DNA from: Massilia sp. BJB1822
Lineage (GTDB): Bacteria; Pseudomonadota; Gammaproteobacteria; Burkholderiales; Burkholderiaceae_D
Assembly (NCBI RefSeq): GCF_013369485.1
Contig: NZ_JABWEB010000004.1
Location: 310,001-374,000, forward strand
Direction of reading: 5' to 3'
Length of the DNA: 64,000 bases
Made by a program: the position numbers and the translations under genes. Position 1 is the stretch's first letter, and each line of letters opens with the position of its first letter. Of this stretch, positions 1 through 7,967 are shown one piece after another. Below the pieces are notes generated by a model. That model worked only from the letters and a program-made list of their open reading frames with translations, was not told the origin of the DNA and ran no database searches.

Positions 1-396
1 CCGGCGCTGGCCGACGATTCCGGCGTCTGCGTCAATGCCCTGGGCGGCGCGCCCGGCGTGTTCTCGGCGCGCTTTGCGGGCGAGCCGAAGTCGGACGCGC
101 GCAATAGCGAGAAGCTGATCGCCGACCTGGCCGCGCATGCCGACAAGTCGGCTTACTACTACTGCGTGCTGGTCTTCGTGCGCCATGCCGACGATCCGCA
201 GCCGGTGATCGCCGACGCGCGCTGGAATGGCGAGATTATCGCCGAGGCGCGCGGCAACGGCGGCTTTGGCTACGATCCGCATTTCTACATCGCGGAACTG
301 GGCAAATGCGCCGCCGAACTGGCGGCCGACGAGAAGAACCGCCTGTCCCATCGCGGCCAGGCTTTGCGTCTGTTGGTTGAGAAGCTGAAGAAATGA
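1..396 (+). CDS. rdgB: dITP/XTP pyrophosphatase, C-terminal part (5' end outside window)
   Basis: This is the C-terminal part of a RdgB/HAM1 (Maf/Ham1 fold) nucleoside triphosphate pyrophosphatase, a cytosolic housecleaning enzyme that hydrolyses non-canonical purine triphosphates (dITP, XTP) to monophosphates. The frame is open from base 1 and begins with A-D-D-S-G-V, the family's active-site ADDSG motif. Further on are GGFGYDPHF (substrate loop) and a C-terminal LSHRGQAL, both standard for the family. Only about 131 codons are present, so roughly one third of the protein is missing upstream. The stop codon overlaps the start of hemW in an ATGA, so the two are translationally coupled, an arrangement common in proteobacteria. 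Identification is secure; the gene is partial because of the window edge, not because of decay. Confidence 0.95.
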   Translation, partial: PALADDSGVCVNALGGAPGVFSARFAGEPKSDARNSEKLIADLAAHADKSAYYYCVLVFVRHADDPQPVIADARWNGEIIAEARGNGGFGYDPHFYIAELGKCAAELAADEKNRLSHRGQALRLLVEKLKK

Positions 397-1661
397 TCCC
401 GATTAAGCCGGTGGGCAGCAAGCCGGTGTCCACACCCTCCAGTCCGAATGGCACCAGCGGCGTGAGCGGCGCCGCTGGCGTCGCCCTGCAGTATCTGCAG
501 CCGGGCGCGCTGAACCTGAGCGCGCTGCCGCCGCTGTCGCTGTACATCCACTGGCCCTGGTGCGTGCGCAAATGTCCGTATTGCGACTTCAACTCGCACG
601 AGGCCAAGGCCGATGAAAATCTGGAAGAGGCCTATCTGGCGGCCTTGCGCGCCGACCTGGAAATGTCGCTGCCCCTGATCTGGGGCAGAAAGATTTATAC
701 CGTTTTCATCGGCGGCGGCACGCCCAGCCTGATGTCGGCCGCTGGTCTGGACCGGCTGCTGTCGGACCTGCGCACCTTGCTGCCGCTGGACGGCGCCTGC
801 GAAATCACGATGGAAGCCAATCCCGGCACCTTCGAGGCGGAGAAGTTCAAGTCCTATCGCGCCAGCGGCATCAACCGCCTGTCGATCGGCATCCAGAGCT
901 TCAACGCCCAGCACCTGAAGGCGCTGGGCCGCATCCATGACGATGGCGAAGCGCGGCGCGCGGTGGAAATCGCGCAAGCCAACTTCGACAACTTCAATCT
1001 GGACCTGATGTACGCGCTGCCTTCGCAGACGCTGGACGAGGCGCGCCGCGATCTGGAAACGGCACTGTCTTTCCGTCCGCCCCATCTCTCGCTGTACCAC
1101 CTGACGATGGAGCCGAACACGCTGTTCGCCAAATACCCGCCGCAGCTGCCGGATGACGACCTGAGCGCCGACATGCAGGATCTGGTGGCCGAGATGACGG
1201 CCGCCGCCGGCTACGGCCATTACGAGGTGTCGGCCTACGCCCAGCCGGGCCACCAGGCGCGCCACAATCTGAACTACTGGCAGTTCGGCGATTATCTGGG
1301 CATCGGCGCGGGGGCACATTCCAAGCTGTCCTTCCCGCACCGCGTGCTGCGCCAGGCGCGCTACAAGCAGCCCAAGACCTATATGGAACAGATGGCGGCC
1401 GGCACGCCGGTGCAGGAAGAGCACGAGATCGGACGCGGCGAGATGGGCTTCGAGTTCATGCTCAACGCCTTGCGCCTGCAAGGCGGCTTCTCGCCCAATC
1501 TGTTCGCCGAACGCACCGGCACGACCATGAACACGATCGAGAAGGCGCTCAACGAGGCCGAAGCCAAAGGCCTGCTTTACCGCGACCACCTGCTGATCAA
1601 GCCCACGGAACTGGGCCAGCGCTTCCTCAACGACCTGCAGCAGATGTTCCTGGCCGACTGA
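393..1661 (+). CDS. hemW: Radical SAM heme chaperone HemW
   Basis: This 422-residue protein is a HemW-type radical SAM protein, historically annotated as oxygen-independent coproporphyrinogen oxidase-like. HemW binds heme and delivers it to target proteins; it does not perform the HemN reaction. The cluster motif C-V-R-K-C-P-Y-C-D-F-N-S-H lies near residue 50, giving CxxxCxxC followed by DFNSH, as in HemW, and lacking the extra cysteine of true HemN (CxxxCxxCxC). Downstream are GGGTPSL and IGIQSF, typical SAM-binding and barrel motifs, and a C-terminal HemN_C-like domain (residues about 310-410). The N-terminus carries about 45 low-complexity residues before the barrel. Its ATG overlaps the rdgB stop (ATGA). 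Confidence 0.95.
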   Translation: MIPIKPVGSKPVSTPSSPNGTSGVSGAAGVALQYLQPGALNLSALPPLSLYIHWPWCVRKCPYCDFNSHEAKADENLEEAYLAALRADLEMSLPLIWGRKIYTVFIGGGTPSLMSAAGLDRLLSDLRTLLPLDGACEITMEANPGTFEAEKFKSYRASGINRLSIGIQSFNAQHLKALGRIHDDGEARRAVEIAQANFDNFNLDLMYALPSQTLDEARRDLETALSFRPPHLSLYHLTMEPNTLFAKYPPQLPDDDLSADMQDLVAEMTAAAGYGHYEVSAYAQPGHQARHNLNYWQFGDYLGIGAGAHSKLSFPHRVLRQARYKQPKTYMEQMAAGTPVQEEHEIGRGEMGFEFMLNALRLQGGFSPNLFAERTGTTMNTIEKALNEAEAKGLLYRDHLLIKPTELGQRFLNDLQQMFLAD

Positions 1662-1676
1662 GGCCAGGACGCCGCT

Positions 1677-3446
1677 TTAGAACTCTTCCCACTCCCCGTC
1701 GGCGGTATTCACGGGGGCTGCTGCTTTCGCGGTGCTGCGCGCAGCCGGCTTGGCGGCGCTGCCAGCCGCGTTGGCGGCGGCGACTTTGGGTTTGCTGCGT
1801 GCCGGCGCGGCAATGGCGGCGCGCGGCGGCGGCGCCATCGGCTTGGCGGGTTTGCTGGCGACGGCTGCGGGGGCGGCGCGATACGGCGAGCCGTCCGAGC
1901 CAAGCTTGAAGGACGAGGCCACGGCAGCCAGGCTGGCGGCTTGCTCCTGCATGCTGGCCGCAGCTGCCGCCGCTTCTTCCACCAGCGCGGCGTTCTGCTG
2001 CGTGACCTGGTCCATTTGCGTGATGGCTTCGTTCACCTGGTCGATGCCGATGCTTTGCTCGCGGCTGGCGGCGGTGATTTCGGCGATCACGTCGCTGACG
2101 CGGCGCACGCTGTCCACCACCTCGCCCATGGTCGATCCGGCCTGTTGCACCAGGCGCGCGCCGATGTCCACCTGTTCCACCGAATTGCCGATCAGTTCCT
2201 TGATTTCCTTGGCCGCCGCCGCGCTGCGCGCCGCCAGATTGCGCACCTCGGAGGCCACCACGGCGAAGCCGCGTCCCTGTTCGCCGGCGCGCGCCGCTTC
2301 CACCGCCGCGTTCAGCGCCAGGATATTGGTCTGGAAGGCGATGCCGTCGATGGTGCCGATGATGTCCACGATTTTGCGCGCCGAGGCGTCGATGGAACCC
2401 ATGGTGCTGACCACCTGGCCCACGATGTCGCCGCCGCGCGCGGCCACGTCGGAGGCGGCTTGCGCCAGCTGGTTGGCCTGCTGGGCGTTGTCGGCGTTCT
2501 GGCGCACGGTGGAGGTCAGTTCCTCCATCGAGGAGGCGGTTTCCTCCAGCGAGCTGGCTTGCTGCTCGGTGCGCGAGGACAGGTCCAGATTGCCGGAGGC
2601 GATTTCGCTGGAGGCGGTGGCGATGGTGTGGGTGCCGGTCTGCACCTCGCTGACCACGCGCCGCAGCGAGTCGTTCATGGCTTTGAGCGCCACCATCAGG
2701 TCGCCGATTTCATCGCGCGCATGCTTGTCGGAGAAGCTCAGCGTCAGGTCGCCGTCGGCCACGGTGTTGGCGATGTTCAGTGCCGAGGACAGCGGCACGG
2801 TGATGCTGCGTGAAATGGCATAGGCGCCGGCAGCGCCGGCGGCCAGCAGCAGCACGCCCAGGATCAGCACCAGCCGGGTGCTGCGGGTGTTCGCGTCGTC
2901 GATGGCGTGGGCGGTATCGTCGATGGCCTTGCGCTGGAAGGCCAGCAGGGCTTGCACCTTGTTCTGGTAAGCGTCGGCGGCGGGCGAGAAGACGTCCTTG
3001 TACATGCGCTCCGCCGCGGCCGCATCGCCCGTCTTGCGCGCTTCGGTGATCTTGGTCTTGGCATCCTGGTAGACCACGCGCAGCTTCAAGGCGTCCTTGA
3101 AGATGGCTTTTTCCTCTTCGCTTTCGAGCATGCCTTCCACGCTTTTCAGCAGCTCGCCGCCTTTCTTGGTGCTGGCGGCGATCACGTCGGCGAAGGTGGT
3201 GCCCAGGGTTTCGTCGCTGCTGCGCGCGATCAGGGCGGTGCGCGCCACGGCCGAATAAATCAGCACATACCAGTCGGAGACGATGCGTTCCTTGGTCAGC
3301 GGCTTGGCCATCATTTCGCGTGTGGCGGCGGCCGTGTCGCGCGCATGGATCAGGGCATAACCGGTGGCGCAGGCCGCCAGCAGCAGGACGATGGCGAAGC
3401 CGGCGGCAAGCCGCGCGGCGATGCGCATATTCGACAGAAAACTCAT
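1677..3446 (-). CDS. Methyl-accepting chemotaxis protein with C-terminal W-x-x-F tether
   Basis: A 589-residue transmembrane chemoreceptor. The sequence shows a membrane segment at about residues 10-30, a periplasmic four-helix-bundle-like ligand domain, a second membrane segment at about 192-212, a HAMP linker, and a long cytoplasmic signalling coiled coil. The conserved hairpin tip (I-D-G-I-A-F-Q-T-N-I-L-A-L-N-A-A-V-E-A) is intact near residues 365-385. After the coiled coil comes an Ala/Pro/Lys-rich linker of about 70 residues ending in E-W-E-E-F, which matches the x-W-x-x-F pentapeptide used to tether CheR/CheB in other receptors. The ligand cannot be read from sequence. It is convergent with hemW, with a 15-base gap. 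A G-rich Shine-Dalgarno-like GGGGG lies shortly upstream of the ATG. Confidence 0.95.
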   Translation of the reverse strand: MSFLSNMRIAARLAAGFAIVLLLAACATGYALIHARDTAAATREMMAKPLTKERIVSDWYVLIYSAVARTALIARSSDETLGTTFADVIAASTKKGGELLKSVEGMLESEEEKAIFKDALKLRVVYQDAKTKITEARKTGDAAAAERMYKDVFSPAADAYQNKVQALLAFQRKAIDDTAHAIDDANTRSTRLVLILGVLLLAAGAAGAYAISRSITVPLSSALNIANTVADGDLTLSFSDKHARDEIGDLMVALKAMNDSLRRVVSEVQTGTHTIATASSEIASGNLDLSSRTEQQASSLEETASSMEELTSTVRQNADNAQQANQLAQAASDVAARGGDIVGQVVSTMGSIDASARKIVDIIGTIDGIAFQTNILALNAAVEAARAGEQGRGFAVVASEVRNLAARSAAAAKEIKELIGNSVEQVDIGARLVQQAGSTMGEVVDSVRRVSDVIAEITAASREQSIGIDQVNEAITQMDQVTQQNAALVEEAAAAAASMQEQAASLAAVASSFKLGSDGSPYRAAPAAVASKPAKPMAPPPRAAIAAPARSKPKVAAANAAGSAAKPAARSTAKAAAPVNTADGEWEEF

Positions 3447-3588
3447 GAAAGCCCCCGTTCAGGAATCGGCATGGCCCGGACCAGCGCCGGGACCGCAAAA
3501 CTAGCTACTTAGTATGCGCCGATACCGTTTTTGGAAGCGAGGGCTTGTGCGTGAGTCGTTGCCATTTCGCAACAAATGGTGCTTGGGT

Positions 3589-4662
3589 TCAGAAGGCGGC
3601 GGTTTGCTTGAGGTCGGGCTTTTCGACCCAGCGCGCCAGGGCTTCGGCCATGCGTTCGCTTTCGCCCACGGCCTGGCTCCAGTCGCGGATGCGCGCCGCG
3701 TGGTCCTGGCCGTAGTGCTGGAAGTCTTTGCGGTCGGGCTGGCGCCCATTGGGCAGGCGCGCCTGGAAGGACGGCGAGGGCGAAACCAGGATCACGTTCT
3801 CCAGCGCTGCGTCGCGCGCGCGGCGCCAGGGCAGGGACTTGTCGAGCCAGCCGGGTACGATGTGGTCGGAGAAGTGCGGATACAGCACCAGGCCCGGATC
3901 GCGCTGGTAAGGCAGGTGCAGGTGGTAGTCGATCAAGCCGCCGTCCCAGTAATTGCCGGGCGGCGCGCCGGCGATATCGCGCACGGCCTGCAGCACCAGC
4001 GGAATGGAGCCGGAGGCGAGCAGCGCATCCTGCAGATTGGCGGCATCGAGGCCGACGAAGTGCGAGGGGAAGGCGTCGAACTCGGCGCGCAGCCAGGCTG
4101 CGTCGTCGCGCGCATTGTGGAAGACCACGCGGTCCATCAGGCCCGCCAGCTTGCTGCGCGAGACGAAGTTGCCGGCCGCCGCGCGCAGGAAGCCCGCCGT
4201 TTCGCGCCAGCGGCTGCCGCCCGTCTGCGCCAGCGCGCCGGTGCCGCGGATGGCCAGCACCGTCAGCAGATAGTGGGGATTGGCCAGCATTTCCAGGCCG
4301 CGGCCATCGAGCACATTGTCGAGCAGGGCGCGGCAGTTGCGGCTGACGTAGGCGGCATCGACCTTGGCCGGATAGGTCTGGTGGATATAGTGGTAGGCCA
4401 GGCGGCGGTGCGCCGCCAGCGGGTCGGCAAAGGCCGATGCCGCCATGCGCCAGGCGCCGATGGAAGCGCCGATCAGGCGCCGTTCGCGCGGCGCCTGTTT
4501 CAGCCAGTCGCCGAACAGCCAGCAGTCGATGCCGTGCAGGATCAAGCCTTTCGGCCCGCCGGCAGCGGCGGGGATGAGGGCGATGTCGGCGGCCTGCAGG
4601 CCGTCGCTGGCGATGCGCTGGCGCGCCCGCGCGCCGAGGCGGATGGTGATCGGGGAGTCCAT
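3589..4662 (-). CDS. Patatin-like phospholipase family protein
   Basis: A 357-residue soluble protein with a patatin-type lipid acyl hydrolase fold. The glycine-rich oxyanion region A-A-A-G-G-P-K-G-L lies at about residue 32, the nucleophile elbow G-A-S-I-G-A-W (GxSxG) at about residue 64, and the catalytic aspartate in W-D-G-G-L (DGG) at about residue 219. These form the Ser-Asp dyad of patatins. No signal peptide or membrane segment is visible, so it probably acts in the cytoplasm. The natural substrate (phospholipid or other acyl ester) cannot be assigned. It stands alone between the chemoreceptor and a DUF1003 gene. Confidence 0.85.
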   Translation of the reverse strand: MDSPITIRLGARARQRIASDGLQAADIALIPAAAGGPKGLILHGIDCWLFGDWLKQAPRERRLIGASIGAWRMAASAFADPLAAHRRLAYHYIHQTYPAKVDAAYVSRNCRALLDNVLDGRGLEMLANPHYLLTVLAIRGTGALAQTGGSRWRETAGFLRAAAGNFVSRSKLAGLMDRVVFHNARDDAAWLRAEFDAFPSHFVGLDAANLQDALLASGSIPLVLQAVRDIAGAPPGNYWDGGLIDYHLHLPYQRDPGLVLYPHFSDHIVPGWLDKSLPWRRARDAALENVILVSPSPSFQARLPNGRQPDRKDFQHYGQDHAARIRDWSQAVGESERMAEALARWVEKPDLKQTAAF

Positions 4663-4736
4663 GGCGTTTACCTATTCGTGCAAGACGCCATTGTAGCGGC
4701 GCATGGCGCGCCGCGCTTGTACCAGGACGCCAGAAA

Positions 4737-5228
4737 TCAGGATTGCGGCAGCAGGCGCTGGTGCAGCTCGGCCGTCAGATGGTCGATGCGCTCGGCCATT
4801 TGCCTGGTGGCTTCGGTCAGCGCGGTGTTTTGCTTGAGCAGTTCCATCATCTGCGTTGAATGGCGCGCAGCGGCCAGGGCCAGTGCTTCGCGGTGGCGGG
4901 CATCGGCATCGGCATGCGCCTTGTCGCGCTCGGCCTGGCGCGTCTGCGCCAGCAGGATCAGCGGCGCGGCATACGCGGCCTGCACGCTGAAGGCCAGGTT
5001 CAGGAGAATGAAGGGATACTGGTCGAAGTGGGCGAAACCCATCAGATTGGCCACGATCCACAGGATCACGCCGATGGTCTGCACGCCGAGGAAGAGCGGA
5101 GTGCCGAAGAAGCGCGCAAACGCTTCGGCGCGCAGGCCAAAGCGGTCGTTGCCAAAGGTCTTGCTCAGGTGCTCGTGCTGGTGGTGGAAGCGGTAGTGGT
5201 CGGGTTCGTGGTTGGCGTTGGCGCTCAT
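4737..5228 (-). CDS. DUF1003 family membrane protein
   Basis: A 163-residue protein of the DUF1003 family. The frame is open further upstream, but the start is set at 5228 because GGAG precedes this ATG at a proper distance and family proteins begin here. The sequence shows a His/Glu-rich N-terminus, two membrane segments (about residues 40-60 and 72-95) joined by a short H-F-D-Q-Y-P-F-I-L-L-N loop typical of the family, then a charged coiled coil to the C-terminus. The function of DUF1003 proteins is not established. It is divergent from the DUF4272 gene. Confidence 0.85.
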   Translation of the reverse strand: MSANANHEPDHYRFHHQHEHLSKTFGNDRFGLRAEAFARFFGTPLFLGVQTIGVILWIVANLMGFAHFDQYPFILLNLAFSVQAAYAAPLILLAQTRQAERDKAHADADARHREALALAAARHSTQMMELLKQNTALTEATRQMAERIDHLTAELHQRLLPQS

Positions 5229-5366
5229 GGGCGGCTCCGGGAATTGAAGAGAAAAATAGTAATGGCAGGAATCGGTCTGACATCGTTTGCCAAATAGTTT
5301 ACAGTCTTGCAGGCGCTGGCTGCCGATTGTCCAGCGCAGTATGGCAATTATTTGAAAGCGAGATCC

Positions 5367-5984
5367 ATGGAATATTTGAAGTCGCAAAATGAAGAGCAGC
5401 TGCGGGCCTTGGGCGTTGGCGTCAACCTCCACCTGCCTTGCATCGAGTCCCTTGAAGAGGTGGAACCCAGAAGCGCGAGCGACGTGGCGAAACAGCTGGT
5501 CGCCCTGTCCTACATGATACGGATAGGCTATGACTATCCGATTGCCGAAGCACGGGAAGGTCTGGCGCAGCTTGAGATATTGGATATTCTTGGCAGTACG
5601 GCCAAGAAAATTCTGGAATCGGGAGAACTCACCGAGCAGCAGAAGATCGACCTGACCTGGCAGGCGGAAGCGGCACAGTCCCTGGCCTGGGCCTTGGGCA
5701 TGACGGAGCTTGACCATACCCGTCCCTGCGACGAGGACCTGGCCGATCGTACGCCGTTTGGCGAAGGGGAGAGGGAATTCATCCAGGCTGCCCAGCTGCG
5801 GCCGATGAGCGAAATCCAGCAGCAGGTGGACCTGATCTACCGGATGCACTGGTACGCGGTTAATTGCCGCCTGGTCGGCGAAGCCTGCGTCCTGAACGAG
5901 AGCATCATCCGCGAGCGGCGCCGCGCCCTGGACTGGATGTATGGGGTTGCCGAGGATTGGGACCAGGTTCCGATGGATACCTGA
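5367..5984 (+). CDS. DUF4272 domain-containing protein
   Basis: A 205-residue protein (an in-frame TTG start at 5307 would add 20 residues). The ATG at 5367 is preferred because an SD-like GAAAGCGAG lies just upstream. The C-terminal signature L-N-E-S-I-I-R-E-R-R-R-A-L-D-W-M is typical of DUF4272 proteins, whose function is unknown. Internal features are an alpha-helical N-terminal region and a conserved H-W-Y-A-V-N segment. Base composition looks lower in GC than its neighbours by eye, in line with accessory genes. It is convergent with the thioesterase gene. Confidence 0.8.
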   Translation: MEYLKSQNEEQLRALGVGVNLHLPCIESLEEVEPRSASDVAKQLVALSYMIRIGYDYPIAEAREGLAQLEILDILGSTAKKILESGELTEQQKIDLTWQAEAAQSLAWALGMTELDHTRPCDEDLADRTPFGEGEREFIQAAQLRPMSEIQQQVDLIYRMHWYAVNCRLVGEACVLNESIIRERRRALDWMYGVAEDWDQVPMDT

Positions 5985-6006
5985 TGCGGCCAGCCTTGGC
6001 CGGCTG

Positions 6007-6438
6007 CTAGCGCGGCGTTTCCGGCTCGCTGGCTTTGGCGTAGCTCAGTACATGGTGGGCCAGCAACTGGCCCGCCTGGCCGAAGGTTTCCACGCTGCCG
6101 TAAGCGCTGCGGCGCCCCATCCGCAGCACGCGTGCCCTGCATAGCAGCGCTTCGCCGATGCCGGCGCGCAGAAAGGCCGTCTTCATATCCGATGTCACCC
6201 AATGTTCTTCCGTGCCGCGCTGGGTCATGATGGCCAGCCACATGGCGACATCGGCCGCGCCCATGATGCTCATGCCGCTGACGATGCCGCCCGGCCGCTC
6301 AAGCTCCGGCTTGAAAGGCACCAGCAGCTCGCATTCGCCGGCGGCGCAGGCCGTCACTTCAAAGTTGTAGCCGGCCAGGAAGCGGGCGCCTTCGAGTACG
6401 CGGTTCAGGTCTTGCAGGGAGGCGAGCAGGGTTGTCAT
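6007..6438 (-). CDS. PaaI-like hotdog-fold thioesterase
   Basis: A 143-residue hotdog-fold protein. The start is placed at the internal ATG at 6438; a longer frame begins at 6507 but its extra 23 residues do not look like the family. The segment F-K-P-E-L-E-R-P-G-G-I-V-S-G followed by G-A-A-D-V-A-M is the PaaI/YiiD-type active-site helix, although the usual catalytic Asp/Glu position is occupied within G-A-A-D. The later W-V-T-S-D-M-K-T-A-F-L and residues to the C-terminus form the remaining beta strands. It presumably hydrolyses an acyl-CoA, but the substrate is unknown. It lies 90 bases downstream of the efflux operon on the same strand and could be co-transcribed with it. Confidence 0.75.
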   Translation of the reverse strand: MTTLLASLQDLNRVLEGARFLAGYNFEVTACAAGECELLVPFKPELERPGGIVSGMSIMGAADVAMWLAIMTQRGTEEHWVTSDMKTAFLRAGIGEALLCRARVLRMGRRSAYGSVETFGQAGQLLAHHVLSYAKASEPETPR

Positions 6439-6530
6439 GTGCGCGTAGCTTTCAGTCTTGATGGAGAAGCTGGCAGGGAGCGGCAGGCAGGCGGCCGGAA
6501 CCTGCATCCAGCCGCCGCCCAGGCTTACAT

Positions 6531-7967
6531 TTACTTCAAACCGCCGCCGAGGGCGCGGTACAGGTCGACGGCGCTGGTGGCGCGCAGCAGGCGGGCCTGC
6601 ACCAGCGACTGCTCGGCGCTGAACAGCTCGCGCTGGGCATCCAGCACGTCGAGCGAGCTGGCGACGCCGTTTTCAAAGCGCAGCTGCAGCAGGCGCAGAC
6701 GCTCGCTTTGCGCTTCCTGGATGGCGCGCTGCGCCGCCACCTGCTCGCCCAGATAGGTGCGCGCAGCCAGCGCGTCGGCAACTTCGCGGAAGGCGATCTG
6801 GATCGACTTCTCGTAGTCCGCCACGGCGATGTTCTTGCGCACTTCGCTGAGCTTGAGGTTGGCCTTGTTGCGGCCGGCGTCGAAAATCGGCAGGGTCAGC
6901 TGGGGCACGAAGGACCAGCTGCCGGTGCCACTGTCGAACAGACCGGAGAAGCTCGGGCTGGCGCTGCCGATCGCCGCCGTCAGCGAGACGCGGGGGAAGA
7001 AGGCCGCGCGCGCCGCGCCGATATTCGCATTGGCCGCCTGCAGGCGCTGCTCGGCGGCGCGGATGTCGGGCCGGCGCGCCAGCAGGTCGGACGGCAGACC
7101 GGCGGGCAGGGCACTCATGGCGTCGATCTGCGCGTCGCTGGACATGGCGCCGTCGGCACTCACGCCCTGGCCTACCAGCAGGGTCAGTGCATTGGCGGCT
7201 TGGGCACGCTGGCGCGCCAGCGCCAGGGCCGAGGCGCGTGCCGTCTCCATCAGCGTTTCGTTGGAGCGCAGGTCGAGGCGTGAGGAGGCGCCCACCTCGA
7301 CCCGCTGCTGCGTCAGGTCGAAGGTGCGCTTGCGCGCTTCATAGGTGCGCTGGGCCAGCGCGTACTGTTCGGCGAAGGCACGTTCGGTGAAGTAGGCTTT
7401 CGCCACTTCGGCCACGATGCCGATCTGCGCCGACTGGCGTGCTTCGTCGGTGGCCAGATAGCTGGCCAGGGCGGCATCGCTCAGGCTTTTCACGCGGCCG
7501 AAAAAGTCCAGCTCGAATGCGGGAATCGCCAGGTTGGCGTCATAGCGCTGGTTGCGGCTGACCTGGCCGTTGTTGGACACCGAGGCGGGGGTCTTGCCGC
7601 GCGTTTCGGACAGGCCCACGTTCAGATTGGGCAGGCGGTCGGCCCACTGGATGTCGTAGGCGGCGCGCGCCTCTTCCATGCGCAGCACGGCCACGCGCAG
7701 GTCGCGGTTGTTGTCCAGCGCGGCGGCGATCAGCTGCTGCAGGCGCGCGTCGGCGAAATATTCGCGCCAGCCGGTATCGACGGCGGCCTTGGCATCGGCT
7801 GCCGGCGCCGGCTGCGCTTGCGCGCCGCCGGCCGGCGGCACGGCCGGGAATTCGGCCGCCACCGGCGCGGCGGGGCGCTGGTAGGTTGGCGCCAGCGAGC
7901 AGGCCGACAGCAGGCCCGCCGCCAGCATCAGGGCCAGCGCCGGTTTCAGGGGACTACGTTTCATCAT
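6531..7967 (-). CDS. RND efflux outer-membrane lipoprotein (OprM/NodT family)
   Basis: A 478-residue outer-membrane channel subunit. The N-terminus is a lipoprotein signal peptide with lipobox L-S-A-C at about residues 20-23. Two OEP repeat domains follow (residues about 65-265 and 290-470), with the NodT hallmarks D-L-L-A-R-R-P-D-I-R-A-A-E-Q-R-L in the middle and L-D-V-L-D-A-Q-R-E-L near the C-terminus. It would form the trimeric TolC-like exit duct for the pump encoded just upstream. Its start overlaps the pump stop codon, showing translational coupling. It is the last gene of a three-gene operon. Confidence 0.95.
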   Translation of the reverse strand: MMKRSPLKPALALMLAAGLLSACSLAPTYQRPAAPVAAEFPAVPPAGGAQAQPAPAADAKAAVDTGWREYFADARLQQLIAAALDNNRDLRVAVLRMEEARAAYDIQWADRLPNLNVGLSETRGKTPASVSNNGQVSRNQRYDANLAIPAFELDFFGRVKSLSDAALASYLATDEARQSAQIGIVAEVAKAYFTERAFAEQYALAQRTYEARKRTFDLTQQRVEVGASSRLDLRSNETLMETARASALALARQRAQAANALTLLVGQGVSADGAMSSDAQIDAMSALPAGLPSDLLARRPDIRAAEQRLQAANANIGAARAAFFPRVSLTAAIGSASPSFSGLFDSGTGSWSFVPQLTLPIFDAGRNKANLKLSEVRKNIAVADYEKSIQIAFREVADALAARTYLGEQVAAQRAIQEAQSERLRLLQLRFENGVASSLDVLDAQRELFSAEQSLVQARLLRATSAVDLYRALGGGLK